Of a DNA stretch of 64,000 bases, positions 36,824-48,498 are shown one piece after another. A model generated the notes under the pieces. That model saw only the letters and a list, made by a program, of their open reading frames with translations, was not told the origin of the DNA and searched no databases. Location: positions 24,547,146-24,611,145 of the forward strand of contig NC_084940.1 of the NCBI RefSeq assembly GCF_958298935.1, written 5' to 3'. The translations under genes were made by a program, and so were the position numbers. Origin of the DNA: Phragmites australis. Its lineage: Eukaryota; Streptophyta; Magnoliopsida; Poales; Poaceae. The first letter of the stretch is position 1; each line of letters begins with the position of its first letter.

Positions 36824-36934
36824 TACTAATCTGATTTCAAACAATCCAGGAACTTCCATAACATTGGTGTGATTCAGTTTGAGCAACACATCCTGACGTA
36901 ATACATCTTCATAATGAAAATGGAGTGGAAACAT
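36824..36934 (-). pseudogene. rpl5: Fragment resembling mitochondrial ribosomal protein L5 (rpl5), 5' end
   Basis: The minus strand from ATG at 36934 reads [20 protein letters not shown] and then [17 protein letters not shown], which I recognise as the start of plant mitochondrial ribosomal protein L5. Homology stops after about 37 codons and the frame then continues into unrelated sequence to 36746. It is either a nuclear insertion of mitochondrial DNA or a broken copy of the rpl5 gene that has moved to the nucleus in some grasses. The absence of the remaining ~150 codons argues against function. Confidence 0.75.
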
Positions 36935-38814
36935 CCTCTTACTAACTGGAATAAAAGAATTAGTAGATCTGTTCCGCAAAAAATAGGAATAGATGCTAGG
37001 GTTATGAACTTATAATCATGGAATCGACAATTCTCTGTTCACGTATTTTATTATACATTATATGTATTTATTTATATAATAATATAATACCTCTACTTTG
37101 TGCAAGTGATAAGAGAGAATATGAAAGATTTTCTTATTTTTTTGGATTTTCTAAAGATTTTGCGGCATAACAAAGCTTGCACCGTCTTTTCGCACTTAGG
37201 CACACAGCGTACCGTTGGTAATGATTCTACTACGGTGCTGCAAATTCGCAAGCTGATCCTAAGTAATCGTTGTTGTTCATTGGATTCCTCCGAAATGACT
37301 TCGTTAGGATTGATCGGCAAGTTGGTCAGAAGTATGAACATTGAGAAACGGCTGGCTGCTCTTAGCTAAATGACTTGACCAAGCAAATCTAACGTACCGT
37401 TCCAGCGATCGAGCGCTATCTCTCTCGTAGTTACATATATGCATTTTTTAATAATCTCCTAGTTACATGCATGCACACTACTACACATGTTCCTGATCCT
37501 TGACCGGCTATCACTAGTTAGTAACCTGCACTAATCCAGCAATATGATTACACTTGACAAGTTCTCTACTATTGTTAACTATGAATCTTTCAAACAGGAC
37601 CGTAAGTGCATATGCTCAGCCGCTGCATCTCATCGCTATGATTTTTACTCTTAGCTGCAGCGTGCGATTTATTTGCAGTTTTTTTATAAGAAATAATCCA
37701 GCGTGCATGCCACATAGCGCCGAGAGCGCCACGCTGACGTGGCTGTGATGGACACGACTTGGAGATTTCCGTTTGATTGGATAACAAAGCCCATTTCTGC
37801 TACACTGAACCTTTAATTTTCTTACGCAGTGCTTAACCAGCATTTATCTTTCAAAAACAGATTTCAAAACATTTTGAGCCACGATGTAGTTCACAATCAA
37901 GTGAATGAAATAGGTCCATGTCACATATATTTACTTAAAATATCTTTTTTCTACAAAATGAACAATTCCCATATTTGTTTGAGCAAATTGCTTATAGGGG
38001 GCTACGTGGGTAGAATGATCAGAGAACATAGGAGCTATATATATATATCCTATTAGACAGCAGCTGAGCAGCGTCTTAAATAACTATTCAACACTTGGCT
38101 GATCGCTGCCCTTCCGACCCAATCAGAATCATATACGCCCGCCCGGCCATCCGGCTGCCCCATGTCTCAATCCAGACGATCCCACTGATTCGTGCTGGCC
38201 TAGTCTTTTCCGGTTTCTTTTGCAACTTATGGTTTATCCATGCATTGTCATTCTTGTTTTTATCCATTCGGTTTAATTAAAGGTTTATGTGAACTGTCGC
38301 TGTAAAGAATATAGAGGTCTCTATTGGGATGGCTCGTAACGGTTAGCTTTGAGTAATACCACTTTTGTTCTTTGACTCATGACCCTCGCGCGACTAGTCG
38401 ACGCCAGCGCGACCACGGTCAGAGCCTTCGCAGGATTCCCCGCGACCAGTCCTTACTGGTCGCAAGGCGGGTACTCTTCTAGACTAGTCAAACCTTATTT
38501 AATTCCACTACTCACGCTGTTTTCCTTCCCCAGGCAGTCCACTCCGGCTGAGGCGGTATGGTCGGTATAGAGTTACCTTATCCCATCCCACAAATATTGA
38601 TTGTTGCGGGACGAGCGCGTAGACGTGACAGGGGGCGCAGCAGGCGCGTATAGGATGCCTACGACAGGACAGGGCAAGCCGGGTGCTTCAGGCACGATAA
38701 ACGGGGGTGCGACCGATAGATAGGACGGGCGCCGCAAGGACCCAGGGCAGGCACAGTGAATGTATACTTGTAATGATTGTTTATATCGTTTCTTTAGGCA
38801 GGCATAGATCTTTT
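36935..38814. other. Stretch without a recognised gene
   Basis: Contains an 89-codon ORF (37100-37369, ending KLVRSMNIEKRLAALS) without a domain I recognise, then AT-rich sequence. 38370-38770 is more GC-rich with DNA-binding-site-like words (GACTAGTCGACG, ACTAGTC), possibly decayed LTR sequence. Confidence 0.35.
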
Positions 38815-39235
38815 TGTTAGGCCCACTTGTAAGACTTCTCCTCCTGGAATATAAAGAGGGTATCTTTTGAAAAATGCAGGATGGAGAAAAATACACAGGA
38901 TGTAGGGCTATTACCCGACACCAGATGCACGATATTTGTTAACGAGGTTCAGCCGAAGCCTACATCTCAGGGCATGACTACGTGCGCTCATCCCCAATTA
39001 GCAACACCGGCCGCTTCTTGGGGTTCCCGCATACTTACTACCCCCTACGAACCTATCGCTATACCGTCATGGTTACAAACGGCGGTCCTACTCTCATATT
39101 TATAAGGAGGTCTGAATACAGGAGTCCTACTAGGATTTCACTAGAGTCCTACTAGAATCCCACCATATACCACTAATACAATTCAAAACCTTATATGTAA
39201 CTAACTTCGTACAATTATTTGATGCATATCCAACA
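38815..39235 (-). repeat. Solo or remnant LTR, minus strand, same family as 60955-61344
   Basis: On the minus strand it begins TGTTGGATATGCATC at 39235 and ends CCTAACA at 38815. It aligns with the LTR at 60955-61344 over most of its length, for example ATTGTACGAAGTT, TGTAACCATGA and TAGGCTTCGGCTGAACCTCG. The last ~80 bp differ. No PBS follows and no TSD is seen (CTTTT / TTGAG). Confidence 0.8.
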
Positions 39236-39589
39236 TTGAGAATCCCCATGACGTCAGTGGGAGGAAAAGGCTGAAAAGCACATGCATTCATAAAAGGACC
39301 AGAGATTGGCAAGTGAGCAGAGCAAGAGCTTAAGGACTCACACTAATGTTTGCCATCCTTACATCTGGAGGGAGCTCACAGAGGGAAATTGGAATGTCAT
39401 CACGAGCTAGTGGCTCCCTCAGATAAAAAACTCAACCCGTTCTTTCAAGAATCTTTTAGATAAACCTGCAAGAAGGAAGAGTCAAATGGATGAAACTCCG
39501 AACTCAAGAATAACCTAGTTTAACTGATCATACCTTTTGGGCTATTTCTGAGAGCATCCTTCTTCTCAAAGTGCTAAAAGGCAAGTGTG

Positions 39590-40302
39590 GCCTCTACCTT
39601 AGAGGACTGATTCGACGTTTCAGGAAGTCCCGAACGATGTCGTACGCCCTTAGGCCATGCTCCTTCAGGCCCTTAATACGACCAATGTATTGGTTGAGTC
39701 CTTCTAATGGTTCAGGGGACTCTGTCCACTGTGATCCTCTGGTCGTTGGCATGGCTGGGATCTGAAGACTAGCCGGAGCGTCTTCAATTGTGGCGTAGAA
39801 CCACTCGCTCCTCCAGCCGGTCTAGGAAGTCTTTGTCCCAACTTCAATGTACTCCTGTGACATTCCATCACGAAGACGAAACCCACAATTTCCAAGGATT
39901 CATGATTCTGGGGGATAGATAATGTAGAAGTGGCGGAAGAGATCAAGGAAGGGCTTTAACCCCAACATACGCTTCGCAAATATGTGCAAAGATGCTTAGC
40001 ATGATTATGGAGTTGGGGTTAACATACAGAAGATGTGTGTCATAAAAGGAGAGGATGGTCAAGAAGAACTCGAAGTACAGAGGGACAAGACCGGAGAAGA
40101 AGAAATGCAAAAACACAACAATCTCGTTCAGGTGGGGTTTTGGAACCTTACCACTGGGACAATAAGAGATGGTGAGAGAGGGAATCACCTCGGAGTTCCT
40201 GAGAGAATCGAGACACTCCTTGGTAATGGACGACTCCTCCCATTCAGGCGTCACCTCAGATCCTGTCTTCACCGGCGGAGCAGCTCTGGATTTCTTCCCC
40301 AT
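39590..40302 (-). pseudogene. Antisense ORF of a gypsy element ('gypsy type transposon' domain), broken
   Basis: From ATG at 40302 the minus strand shows SSITKECLDSLRNSEVIPSL, then EIVVFLHFFFSGLVPLYFEF, SFYDTHLLYVNPNSI and IFAHICEAYVGV, the ordered motifs of the PF04195-type proteins found in grass gypsy elements. After a stop near 39945 it resumes in other frames (LFRHFY, NCGFRLRDGMSQEYI, WRSEWFY) down to about 39600 with more stops. Role unknown; it runs opposite to the element's own transcription. Confidence 0.8.
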
Positions 40303-40797
40303 TGCATCTGTCAGAGGCTTCGGTGGTGGAGGATTTGTCGGATTCTTCTGAGGCGAGGTTTGGGGAAAAGTTGGGTGCTTAGGCGGAGAAGATGAGGAAC
40401 TAGGAGGAATGTGAAGTGGGGATCTATCGGTTAGGTGGGCATGTCTTTTTATAAAGAAAGGGCATGCGGATATGGATCCACTCGGGATATTCCGCCGCTA
40501 TAGTGGTTGACCGCATTCAAATTCAAAAAATCGTTCAGATTCCAGTACAAGGTAAGACTTCAACTCTTCTCAGATTTCGAGCTATTCAGCCAAGGGGAGG
40601 GCCAATTGCACAGACCGCTAGACGAAAAGGTAGTTCACTGGTTGTAGTTCCGACCAAACCAATCAAAACTCATCTCAACCAGGGTGACTCTCGACCACGG
40701 TTTCAACCTGCTCAGAATTCCCGACCAGACAGTGCTCGAAATTCCCGACCACGAGGAACATTTCCGGTGCTCTCATCTGATTAGAGTTGGGGGCTGC

Positions 40798-41511
40798 TGA
40801 TGAAGAAATAATCCTAGGACCAGTATAGAGTATTTGTTGTACTTAGACTTCCCGGAAGTGAGATTTGACTCGATACATGTATCATCGGTGGACTCTACGT
40901 ATATCAGAACCCGATTCAAGGGGAGTATACGGAGGGAGTCCTCAACTGGTTGGTTTGCGATATTTTGGGTAGGATATCCCTAGATTTACAGTAGTTAGGC
41001 TAGATATGACTGGATATGACAACCAATTTATCAGGATTCAACTTGTAATACAAGGCATCGGGAAGATTGAGTCTAGCTCGGCTACGACTACATCAGGACT
41101 ATAGATGCAGAGGCAAGGCATCCGGCAAAGGGGACCCGACATCAGATTTTGCATCTCAAGACCCAAGAGATTTCGCGAAAGGAAGCCCCTACCACATCCA
41201 CAACTCGACGACCGGTTCTCGATCTAGGGGAACTCGTCAAATCCTAGTCTAGCTTTCACATCCTTGCCATATTTATGTTAGATCTGTACACCCCTATTGT
41301 ACTCTCATACACATATCAATACCAAATCACAACAGGACGTAGCATTGTTATCCTCAGGGAGGCCCGGACCTGTATAAAATCTTCTTGTTTGAATACGTGT
41401 GTTGAGTTCGAAAGAGAGGTCGAAACGCAGGATACTATATAAACGCTTGCCGGTTCATGAATCCTCGACTGTAGACTATGTACAGCAAAAACATTTTACA
41501 AACCCTAACAG
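40798..41511 (+). repeat. LTR of the gypsy fragment (limits approximate)
   Basis: Starts TGATGAAGAAATAATCC after the polypurine tract. It contains a polyadenylation-like AT-rich end and a CTATATAAACG TATA-like word at 41434. Its end at CCTAACA (41511) is a guess. Confidence 0.5.
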
Positions 41512-41625
41512 AAAGGTGGTAGTTAGGGTGTTTGACACTGACACCATGTATTGCCATTGGGACCACGACATTAGTTAGTTGTTACATCAATCTAGCTAGA
41601 GCTAACTAAGCAATGTATCCTTCAA

Positions 41626-41636
41626 CATATATAACC
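41626..41636 (+). promoter_or_regulatory. Possible TATA box of the MIR167 transcript
   Basis: CATATATAACC lies about 125 bp before the hairpin and is followed by a CT-rich leader (TCTCTCTCCTCACATTCTCTC), a common arrangement for plant MIR genes. A second candidate, GATATATATGG, is at about 41661. Confidence 0.35.
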
Positions 41637-41755
41637 ACCAATCACATGATTTGAAGTCACGGATATATATGGTACCCTCTCAGCGGCCTTCACCATCTCT
41701 CTCTCCTCACATTCTCTCTCCCCCCTCCCTCTCTCTCTCACTCCAATTGTTGTGG

Positions 41756-41880
41756 TGCATTCTCTAGGGGCTGAAGCTGCCAGCATGATCTGATTAATTG
41801 GCTATGCAGTTCAGGGCAGCATTAGTGATCAAAGCTAACTTTCAGATCATACTGTGCAGTTTCATCTGCTCGTGAATGCA
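41756..41880 (+). ncRNA. MIR167: MIR167 precursor hairpin
   Basis: The mature miRNA TGAAGCTGCCAGCATGATCTG is at 41772-41792, identical to the miR167 form ending in CUG known in grasses. The opposite arm, about 41843-41864 (CAGATCATACTGTGCAGTTTCA), pairs along the whole miRNA with few mismatches and bulges, and the stem base closes with TGCATTC / GAATGCA. miR167 directs cleavage of ARF6 and ARF8 auxin response factor mRNAs. The mature sequence sits on the 5' arm, as in the family. The hairpin is intact and lies about 250 bp after a gypsy LTR. No second hairpin was seen. Confidence 0.95.
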
Positions 41881-42788
<908 letters not shown>

Positions 42789-42799
42789 GCGGGCCATGA

Positions 42800-43790
42800 G
42801 CTCACAAGCTCATTCTTTTTTTACAAAACACATCTCATCGAGCTCAACGCATCCAGGGTACGTCAGTTCCATCGAGTCAGTGATGGCGCATGCCTGTGCC
42901 ATCAGCAGGATCGACTCGTCGTCTTCACCCTGCGTGAGGTGTGCTTGCTCGTTGCGCTTTGGTTGCCGGCAGTCCTTGGCCTAATGGCCAAGTTTGCCGC
43001 AGTTTCAACACTTTTCATTTCTGACATCGTGCCCAGACTCTTGCTTGCCATCGCGGTCGTCGGAGTCGCCCTTCTTCTGGCTTGGCTTGCTGCCGCGGTG
43101 TCCGTGGCCACCACCTTTGCTAGAGTAGGAGGAGCCCTCTCTAGGTTGTCGATCCTTTTGCCGCGCTATCCATTCCACCTCGGTGAACATGAGTTACCCG
43201 CTCACATTTGTCATGCGACGGTTCTCGACTGCCTTCAATCGACCGATCACATCCTCGATGGATAGTGTGGATAGGTCAAGCAAAGTCTCAATGGACAGGG
43301 CGATCTGCGCAAACCTGGGAGGTACCACACGTAGGTACTTCTCGACAACAGCCGTCTCATCGATGACCTCACCGACAGTCGCCATTTGGTTGACCAGACC
43401 ACTCAGGTGCAGCGCAAAATCCTCCACTGCCTCACCGTCATGGAATTGGATCGCCTCATACTCCTTGCGGAGCTGTTGGGCTTTCGCTTTCCGCATGCGA
43501 TTGGTGCTGATGCGCATGGCCTTGAGGCTGTCCCAAGCCTCCTTGACGCTGGGCTTGGTTGCCAGTGTAGAAATCATCTCCGGCAGAACCGCCCGGAGAA
43601 TGGCCTCTAACGCCATCCGGTCTTCTTGTTCCTCAACGCTGCCAATATCGATGACCTCCCAAAAACCAGCGAGCTTGGAGCATCACCTTCATTATCAGCG
43701 ACCAATCGCCGTAGTTCGTCCGGGTGAGAGTTGGATACGCCACTGAGCCTCTAACCTCTCGCACCGTCTGCTGCACCACGAGCATACGGC
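42800..43790 (-). pseudogene. Copia gag remnant (UBN2 and CCHC), minus strand
   Basis: The minus strand shows YPTLTRTNYGDWSLIMKV near 43715 and then, after a frame change, 43616-43194: KPSVKEAWDSLKAMRI, LRKEYEAIQFHDGEAVEDFA and VVEKYLRVVPPRF, the UBN2-type gag of a common grass copia family. Further on is a Ser/Lys/Gly-rich region, then a CCHC knuckle CGKLGH...AKDC near 42985 with stops (TGA, TAG) inside it. The copy stops at the microsatellite; no protease or pol follows. Confidence 0.88.
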
Positions 43791-43799
43791 CACCGTCGT

Positions 43800-46426
43800 C
43801 ACAGTTCTAATTCAAAATTGATCATGGGCCCTTATTTGATCATAATTCAAAATTTGCAATGAATTTCTTTGAGCACTTTTTTCTCACATGCAGATGAAAA
43901 TGGCATGGCATTTCTTGGTTAGTTCATTGTAGAATTCAAATTACGGTCGATCATGGGTCCTAAACAGGCCCTGAGAGCCAAAGTGAGGGGTAAAAGTGGC
44001 ATTTCCGTACCAAATGGACAGGTGGCTAAACACCATCGGATTTGGCTAGCTAATCCACGCAGCAAGGGTAACACACAAAAAATCATAAGGAACGGAGAAG
44101 AAAGTGGCATGAAATTGTGTTGACCAGGTCCACTAGTAAGTAGCCGCTTGTTCTTGCATTTGCATGGCTGTTCATTGTTCACTGTTCAGATGGAAGGGAG
44201 TCCACAGGTCAGTTGCATTTGTATGGTTCTCACCTATTCAGGTTCTGCAATCTTTTTGCATTTAAAAACCCAATTCTAAACATACTCTTAAATCAATTTA
44301 TCACAAGAAAAGAAGAGAGCTATAGAGGAATCAGCTTGTGCTACTAGGGGTGGATGCAATGCCTGGGCAGCTTGGGCCCGAGCATTGGGTACCGCTGGAC
44401 GAACCTAAGGTAACCCAGTAGGCCATAGCACATGTTAAAAATTGCAGCATCTGCCCCGGTGGGGGTGGGATTGGTCCAGTTTCCAGGCGCTAGCAAGTCA
44501 GGTGCCCAAGAAGAGAGTTTGAGTTCCATTTTTGATCCATGGCTGCTCGTCGGTGACGGCCTCTCTGCCACCCATTGAGGGTAGCAATGGTCGGGTGAAG
44601 GGCAACGAGGTCCCGCCACATGCATCCTCCATGATGACTTGCCGATCGAGCAGATTCCGCTGCCCGCGTCATCCTTGTTTGAACCGCCGCCTTGGCTCTT
44701 TGTCACCATGCACCTCCACTGCTCTACCGCCCAGGTTTGAAAATTCGTTGAAAACCGTTCGGTATTCGCGATATTCGGTCAATTCGGTCCGCACCGCATT
44801 CTAAATTCAACTGGTTTTTGAATTTAAATTTGAATTCAAAAAATAAAAAAATCACAAAAAAATTATAAAAATAACAGAGACAATTTTAAGACCTTCTGTT
44901 AATTTTTTTTAAAAAAATAATGTCATTTACATCATATTTCATGGAGAGTAAGTTTGAAAAAAAAATGCTGAAATGGACCGTATGAACAGGATGATTTGAC
45001 TCATCACGTTTAAGAAAAAGCTTAACATGTGAACATGCGACCCCAAGCTGCCTTCTTCCTTCTCTCACTACTCAATCTTGAACGCATGTTGATGAAGTTC
45101 TCATGCAAATTTTCGCAAGAAAATCAGGCTATATAGGTCACATTTGGCACAGCTTCTGTAACAGTTAGTTTCTCCACTGAAAAAATCTACAATGCTGCCA
45201 ACGGCATGGTTGTGCAATAACTTATCAGTATATAGAAATTGAGTTTGTACCAAGAAGCAGAAGATGCTTTTCACCGGCTTATTCCACAAGCTGGCTTCTT
45301 ATATACTTTATCAGACCCTCCTGTGTTGCTTCTCCGTCCATCTCATTCACTAGCACCATTCAATATATAAAAGAGTCCCTAAAGGAAAGCATTTGACAGT
45401 GTACAACAGTGCCGTTGTCTACAAGATCTTCGTCGCTTGTGGAACACATGCATGAGCTTGTCAACATAGCCCCCACGCAGGATGGGTCCATGTCTGCATA
45501 TCATCATGCTTATATTTTCATTATCATCCTGTAAAAAGAGTTAATCCGTAGATGCTATATTTGCACGCAATAAACTCACAAGGATTTCGCATGAGACAAG
45601 AAAGTTTATAAACGGAGATCACGAGTTTTGAAATGTTTCCTAGGTGATTAATGTATCAAGGTAGGACAGTACCCTGCCGTACATACACAAGCATATACTA
45701 GTTCGTCCAACTGTACGTATGCACGTACATGCATACATAAGCTATTAGCATACACAGGTATGAATATGAAATCCTCCTACCAAGCTATATTGCATACATA
45801 CACGTCCGTACAAATTAAATGTACATCTTTATAGTCCCCTACAATAGTTTTACAAACTAAAAGTTCAGCTATGTTACTAAATCAATGAAGACTAGTATCA
45901 TCCTATACGAGTTCGTTCGGTTCATTTGACAATTAAATAAAAGAACAAAAGTGAGGCACGTATAAGTTTTAATTTCTGTTATTTTCCTAAGAAACAATGA
46001 CGTGATATGCAAATGCTCTCTCAAAATAGAAGAACATCAGGTGAATCATTCATTAAGAGGAAACTTTGTAAAACTACAGATAGATTAGCAGAACTCTGAT
46101 AAAACTACATATTTAAGAAGTTATCACACAAAATCAGAGATTATAAAAGCATACAATTTGATAGTATGTTAATAAAAGTAGTGGTGATTCCATCTAGGAT
46201 ACCTTGAAACAAAATAGAACAGAGGGAGTAATACACATAGACCCAGCCAACATCTGTTTGCGGGCCAATCTTTGTTGCACAAAAGAAGTAGAAAGATTTT
46301 TGTTCAGAAACATAACACAGGATAAAGAAAAGCCCTAGCACGCACTTGGATCTTAATCCAGCGGACAGTAGCATGCACTTGGATCTTAACAGCGGACAGA
46401 AATGAAGCGACTGAAACAGAGACAGG
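43800..46426. other. Intergenic stretch, nothing recognised
   Basis: Includes an AT-rich, low-complexity block (44800-44940) preceded by AATTCG/GTTCGG words that could be a decayed small transposon. No ORF with a known domain. Confidence 0.4.
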
Positions 46427-48498
46427 TCAAGCACGGCCAAGGACAAAGTTCCAGCCGATCCCTCGGTTCAGGAGCAGGAACCTGACATGGGTGATGAACT
46501 CCCCGCCAGTGGAAAGATTATTTGCGTGGAAACCTGCCTCGCATCGTGGGGCGAGGTGGAAGAGCATCTCCATCCAGACCGACGCGATCATCTCCCATGG
46601 AAGATCGCCACCGCCGCCTGTTCCGCGGTCCGGGCCGTGGAGCAGCACCTGGGCAAGCCTCCACGCGCGGGGCAGCACCGGCCTCATGGTCTCGTACGAG
46701 TTGCGCGCGAACACCACGTCCACTCCCTCCGGCACGGCGCCCCCCTTGGCGGGGTCTGCGATCTTGTGCACGCCGGATTCCAGCATCTTCTTGACGGCCT
46801 CAGTGTCGTTCTCGTTGATCCTCTCCTTGTGCTGCGCGAGGATCTTCTTGACCTCGTCGCGGGCCTTGCGGTGCGCCACGTGCCCTTCGCTGCTGATCAT
46901 CACGCGCCGCTCCATGACGAGGTCCATGAGGTAGTTGGAGACCTCCCTGGCCAGAAGCATGTGCCGGCCGCCGTCCTTGCCCTTGGCGAGAAGGAAGCAC
47001 ATGTCGGTGATGAGGTGCCACATGACGACGCTGGTGGGGAAGTCCACCTTGACGATGCTAGCTCTTGTACAGGTCCGAGTGCTCCGCGTGCCCCCACAGC
47101 GACAGGATCCCCTGCCCTCGCACGTGGCTGAACTGCTCCAGCCTTCTCGTGTCGTCCAGCTCGTTGCAGATGAGCTCCTTCGTCTCGTCGGAGATGGGGC
47201 GGAGCTCGGTGTCCCCCGCCAGGCCAACGTAACGCATCAGCCTCGTGACCACGCCGGCCTGCTTCTCCTTGATGCATCCGGCTAGCAGGTTGTACTGCGC
47301 CCACTTGTTCGACCACAGCGGCTTGTGGTAGGGTCGCACGGACTTGACCAAGCAGAAGACCGCCCGCGTGAATCTGCTGCTTGCTCCGAGCTTCTCCCGC
47401 AGGAAGCAGTACGACCGGAAGGACAGCGTGAACGTCAGCACAGAGAGCAACTCCATCGCCACGGCGCCGGCCAGCAGGATGTAGGAGACGGTGACGTCCA
47501 CGGGGTTGTACACGCCGTCCTTCCTCGCCGTCGCAAACAGCGCCAGTGTCGACGAAGTGGTGACCAGCGTGAGGAGCGGAAGGCCGAGGCTGAAGACCGG
47601 CCTGCGCTGGGCGTACTGCAGGCCGACCTTGGTGTAGAGGTGGTCGTACATGAGTGAGAGCTGGATCTCGCCCATCTTCTAAGCCCTGGGTGGCCGGGAA
47701 CAACCCACCACGGAGACCGACCATCTCTTCGATCATATTCCATATCTGAGGTAACAGCCATGGCGCCACGGGGATGTCCATCAGCGTATTGATGCAGTTG
47801 AGGAAGCTGTCGCCAGCTGCTTGCACGAGTTCCGCGTACTCCTCTTCGAGCCACCATTTCCTACGGCCAACAATGTCCTGGTTGTACCTCTCGACTGCCG
47901 ACGACGATCTGGCAAGTTCTTGGTACCTCAACATCGTTTCGTATAGATCACTCATGCGGCTGCCTTTAATCGTCTCCGGGGTGGCCGTCTTGAGCGCCCA
48001 TGTCCTCTCGGCGTACTTGACAGTGCCCGAGACGAACATCAGCGCGACGGGCGCGAGGAGGAGTCCGTTGTTACTGCGCCATGACTTGGCCACCACGTAG
48101 ACGGCCATCGTCACCTGGGTGACGAGGCCCAGGAGGTGGCGCTTCCACAGCTCGTTGTCCTGCATGGAGAAGGCCGTGATGGTCTCCTGGCCGCCCAGGT
48201 GGAGCAGCAGGATCAGCGCCCACAGGAGCACCAGCTGGTGGCGTGGGTCGTCTATATGGAGGGTGAGGTGGCCGAGGACGAAGACGGCGACGTAGTCGGC
48301 CGACAGGTACGCGAGCCAGAGCAGGATGCGGAGCACGGCAGACGTGTTGCGCCGCCGGGTGCCCGCGGCGAAGAGGAAGAAGGCCTGCAAGGCGAAGCTG
48401 GCGAGGACCAAGCATTGGAGCTCCCATTCGTCCCACAGCTGCTGTGCGTAGGACACGCTGCGCGCGGGAAGCGGCCGGGGAGTGAAGGTACGTTCCAC
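46427..48498 (-). pseudogene. DUF4220/DUF594 membrane protein gene with two frameshifts
   Basis: From ATG at 48498 the protein begins with LWDEWELQCLVLASFALQ and shows about five hydrophobic segments in the first 180 residues (LVLASFALQAFFLFAAG; LLWLAYLSADYVAVFVLG; LVLLWALILLLHLGG; LLGLVTQVTMAVYVV; LLLAPVALMFVSG), the DUF4220 region. The frame changes near 47680, continues with MGEIQLSLMYDHLYTKV and two or three more membrane segments, changes again near 47055, and ends with the DUF594 region (WHLITDMCFLL, EVSNYLMDLV, WRLAQVLL) at 46427. Total is about 690 residues, the usual length. DUF4220 genes are abundant in grasses and of unknown function. GC content is high and domains are otherwise complete, so two sequencing errors are a real alternative to a young pseudogene. 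Confidence 0.85.

Larger units (their letters stand above)
39236..41511 (+). mobile_element. 3' end of a Tat-lineage Ty3/gypsy element
   Basis: A polypurine tract GTTGGGGGCTGC (about 40786-40797) is followed by an LTR-like sequence. Upstream, on the opposite strand, is the antisense ORF known as 'putative gypsy type transposon' (PF04195-like). An antisense gene between pol and the 3' LTR is known in Tat elements such as maize Grande. pol is absent, and the left limit is uncertain. Confidence 0.65.

Noticed and set aside
44625..44650. GATGACTTGCCGA, 13 nt shared with miR169
   Set aside because: The 5' part of miR169 does not match, and no opposite arm pairs with it in the usual distance.
46487..47131. 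Plus-strand ORFs up to 214 codons
   Set aside because: Opposite-strand shadow of the GC-rich DUF594 coding region.
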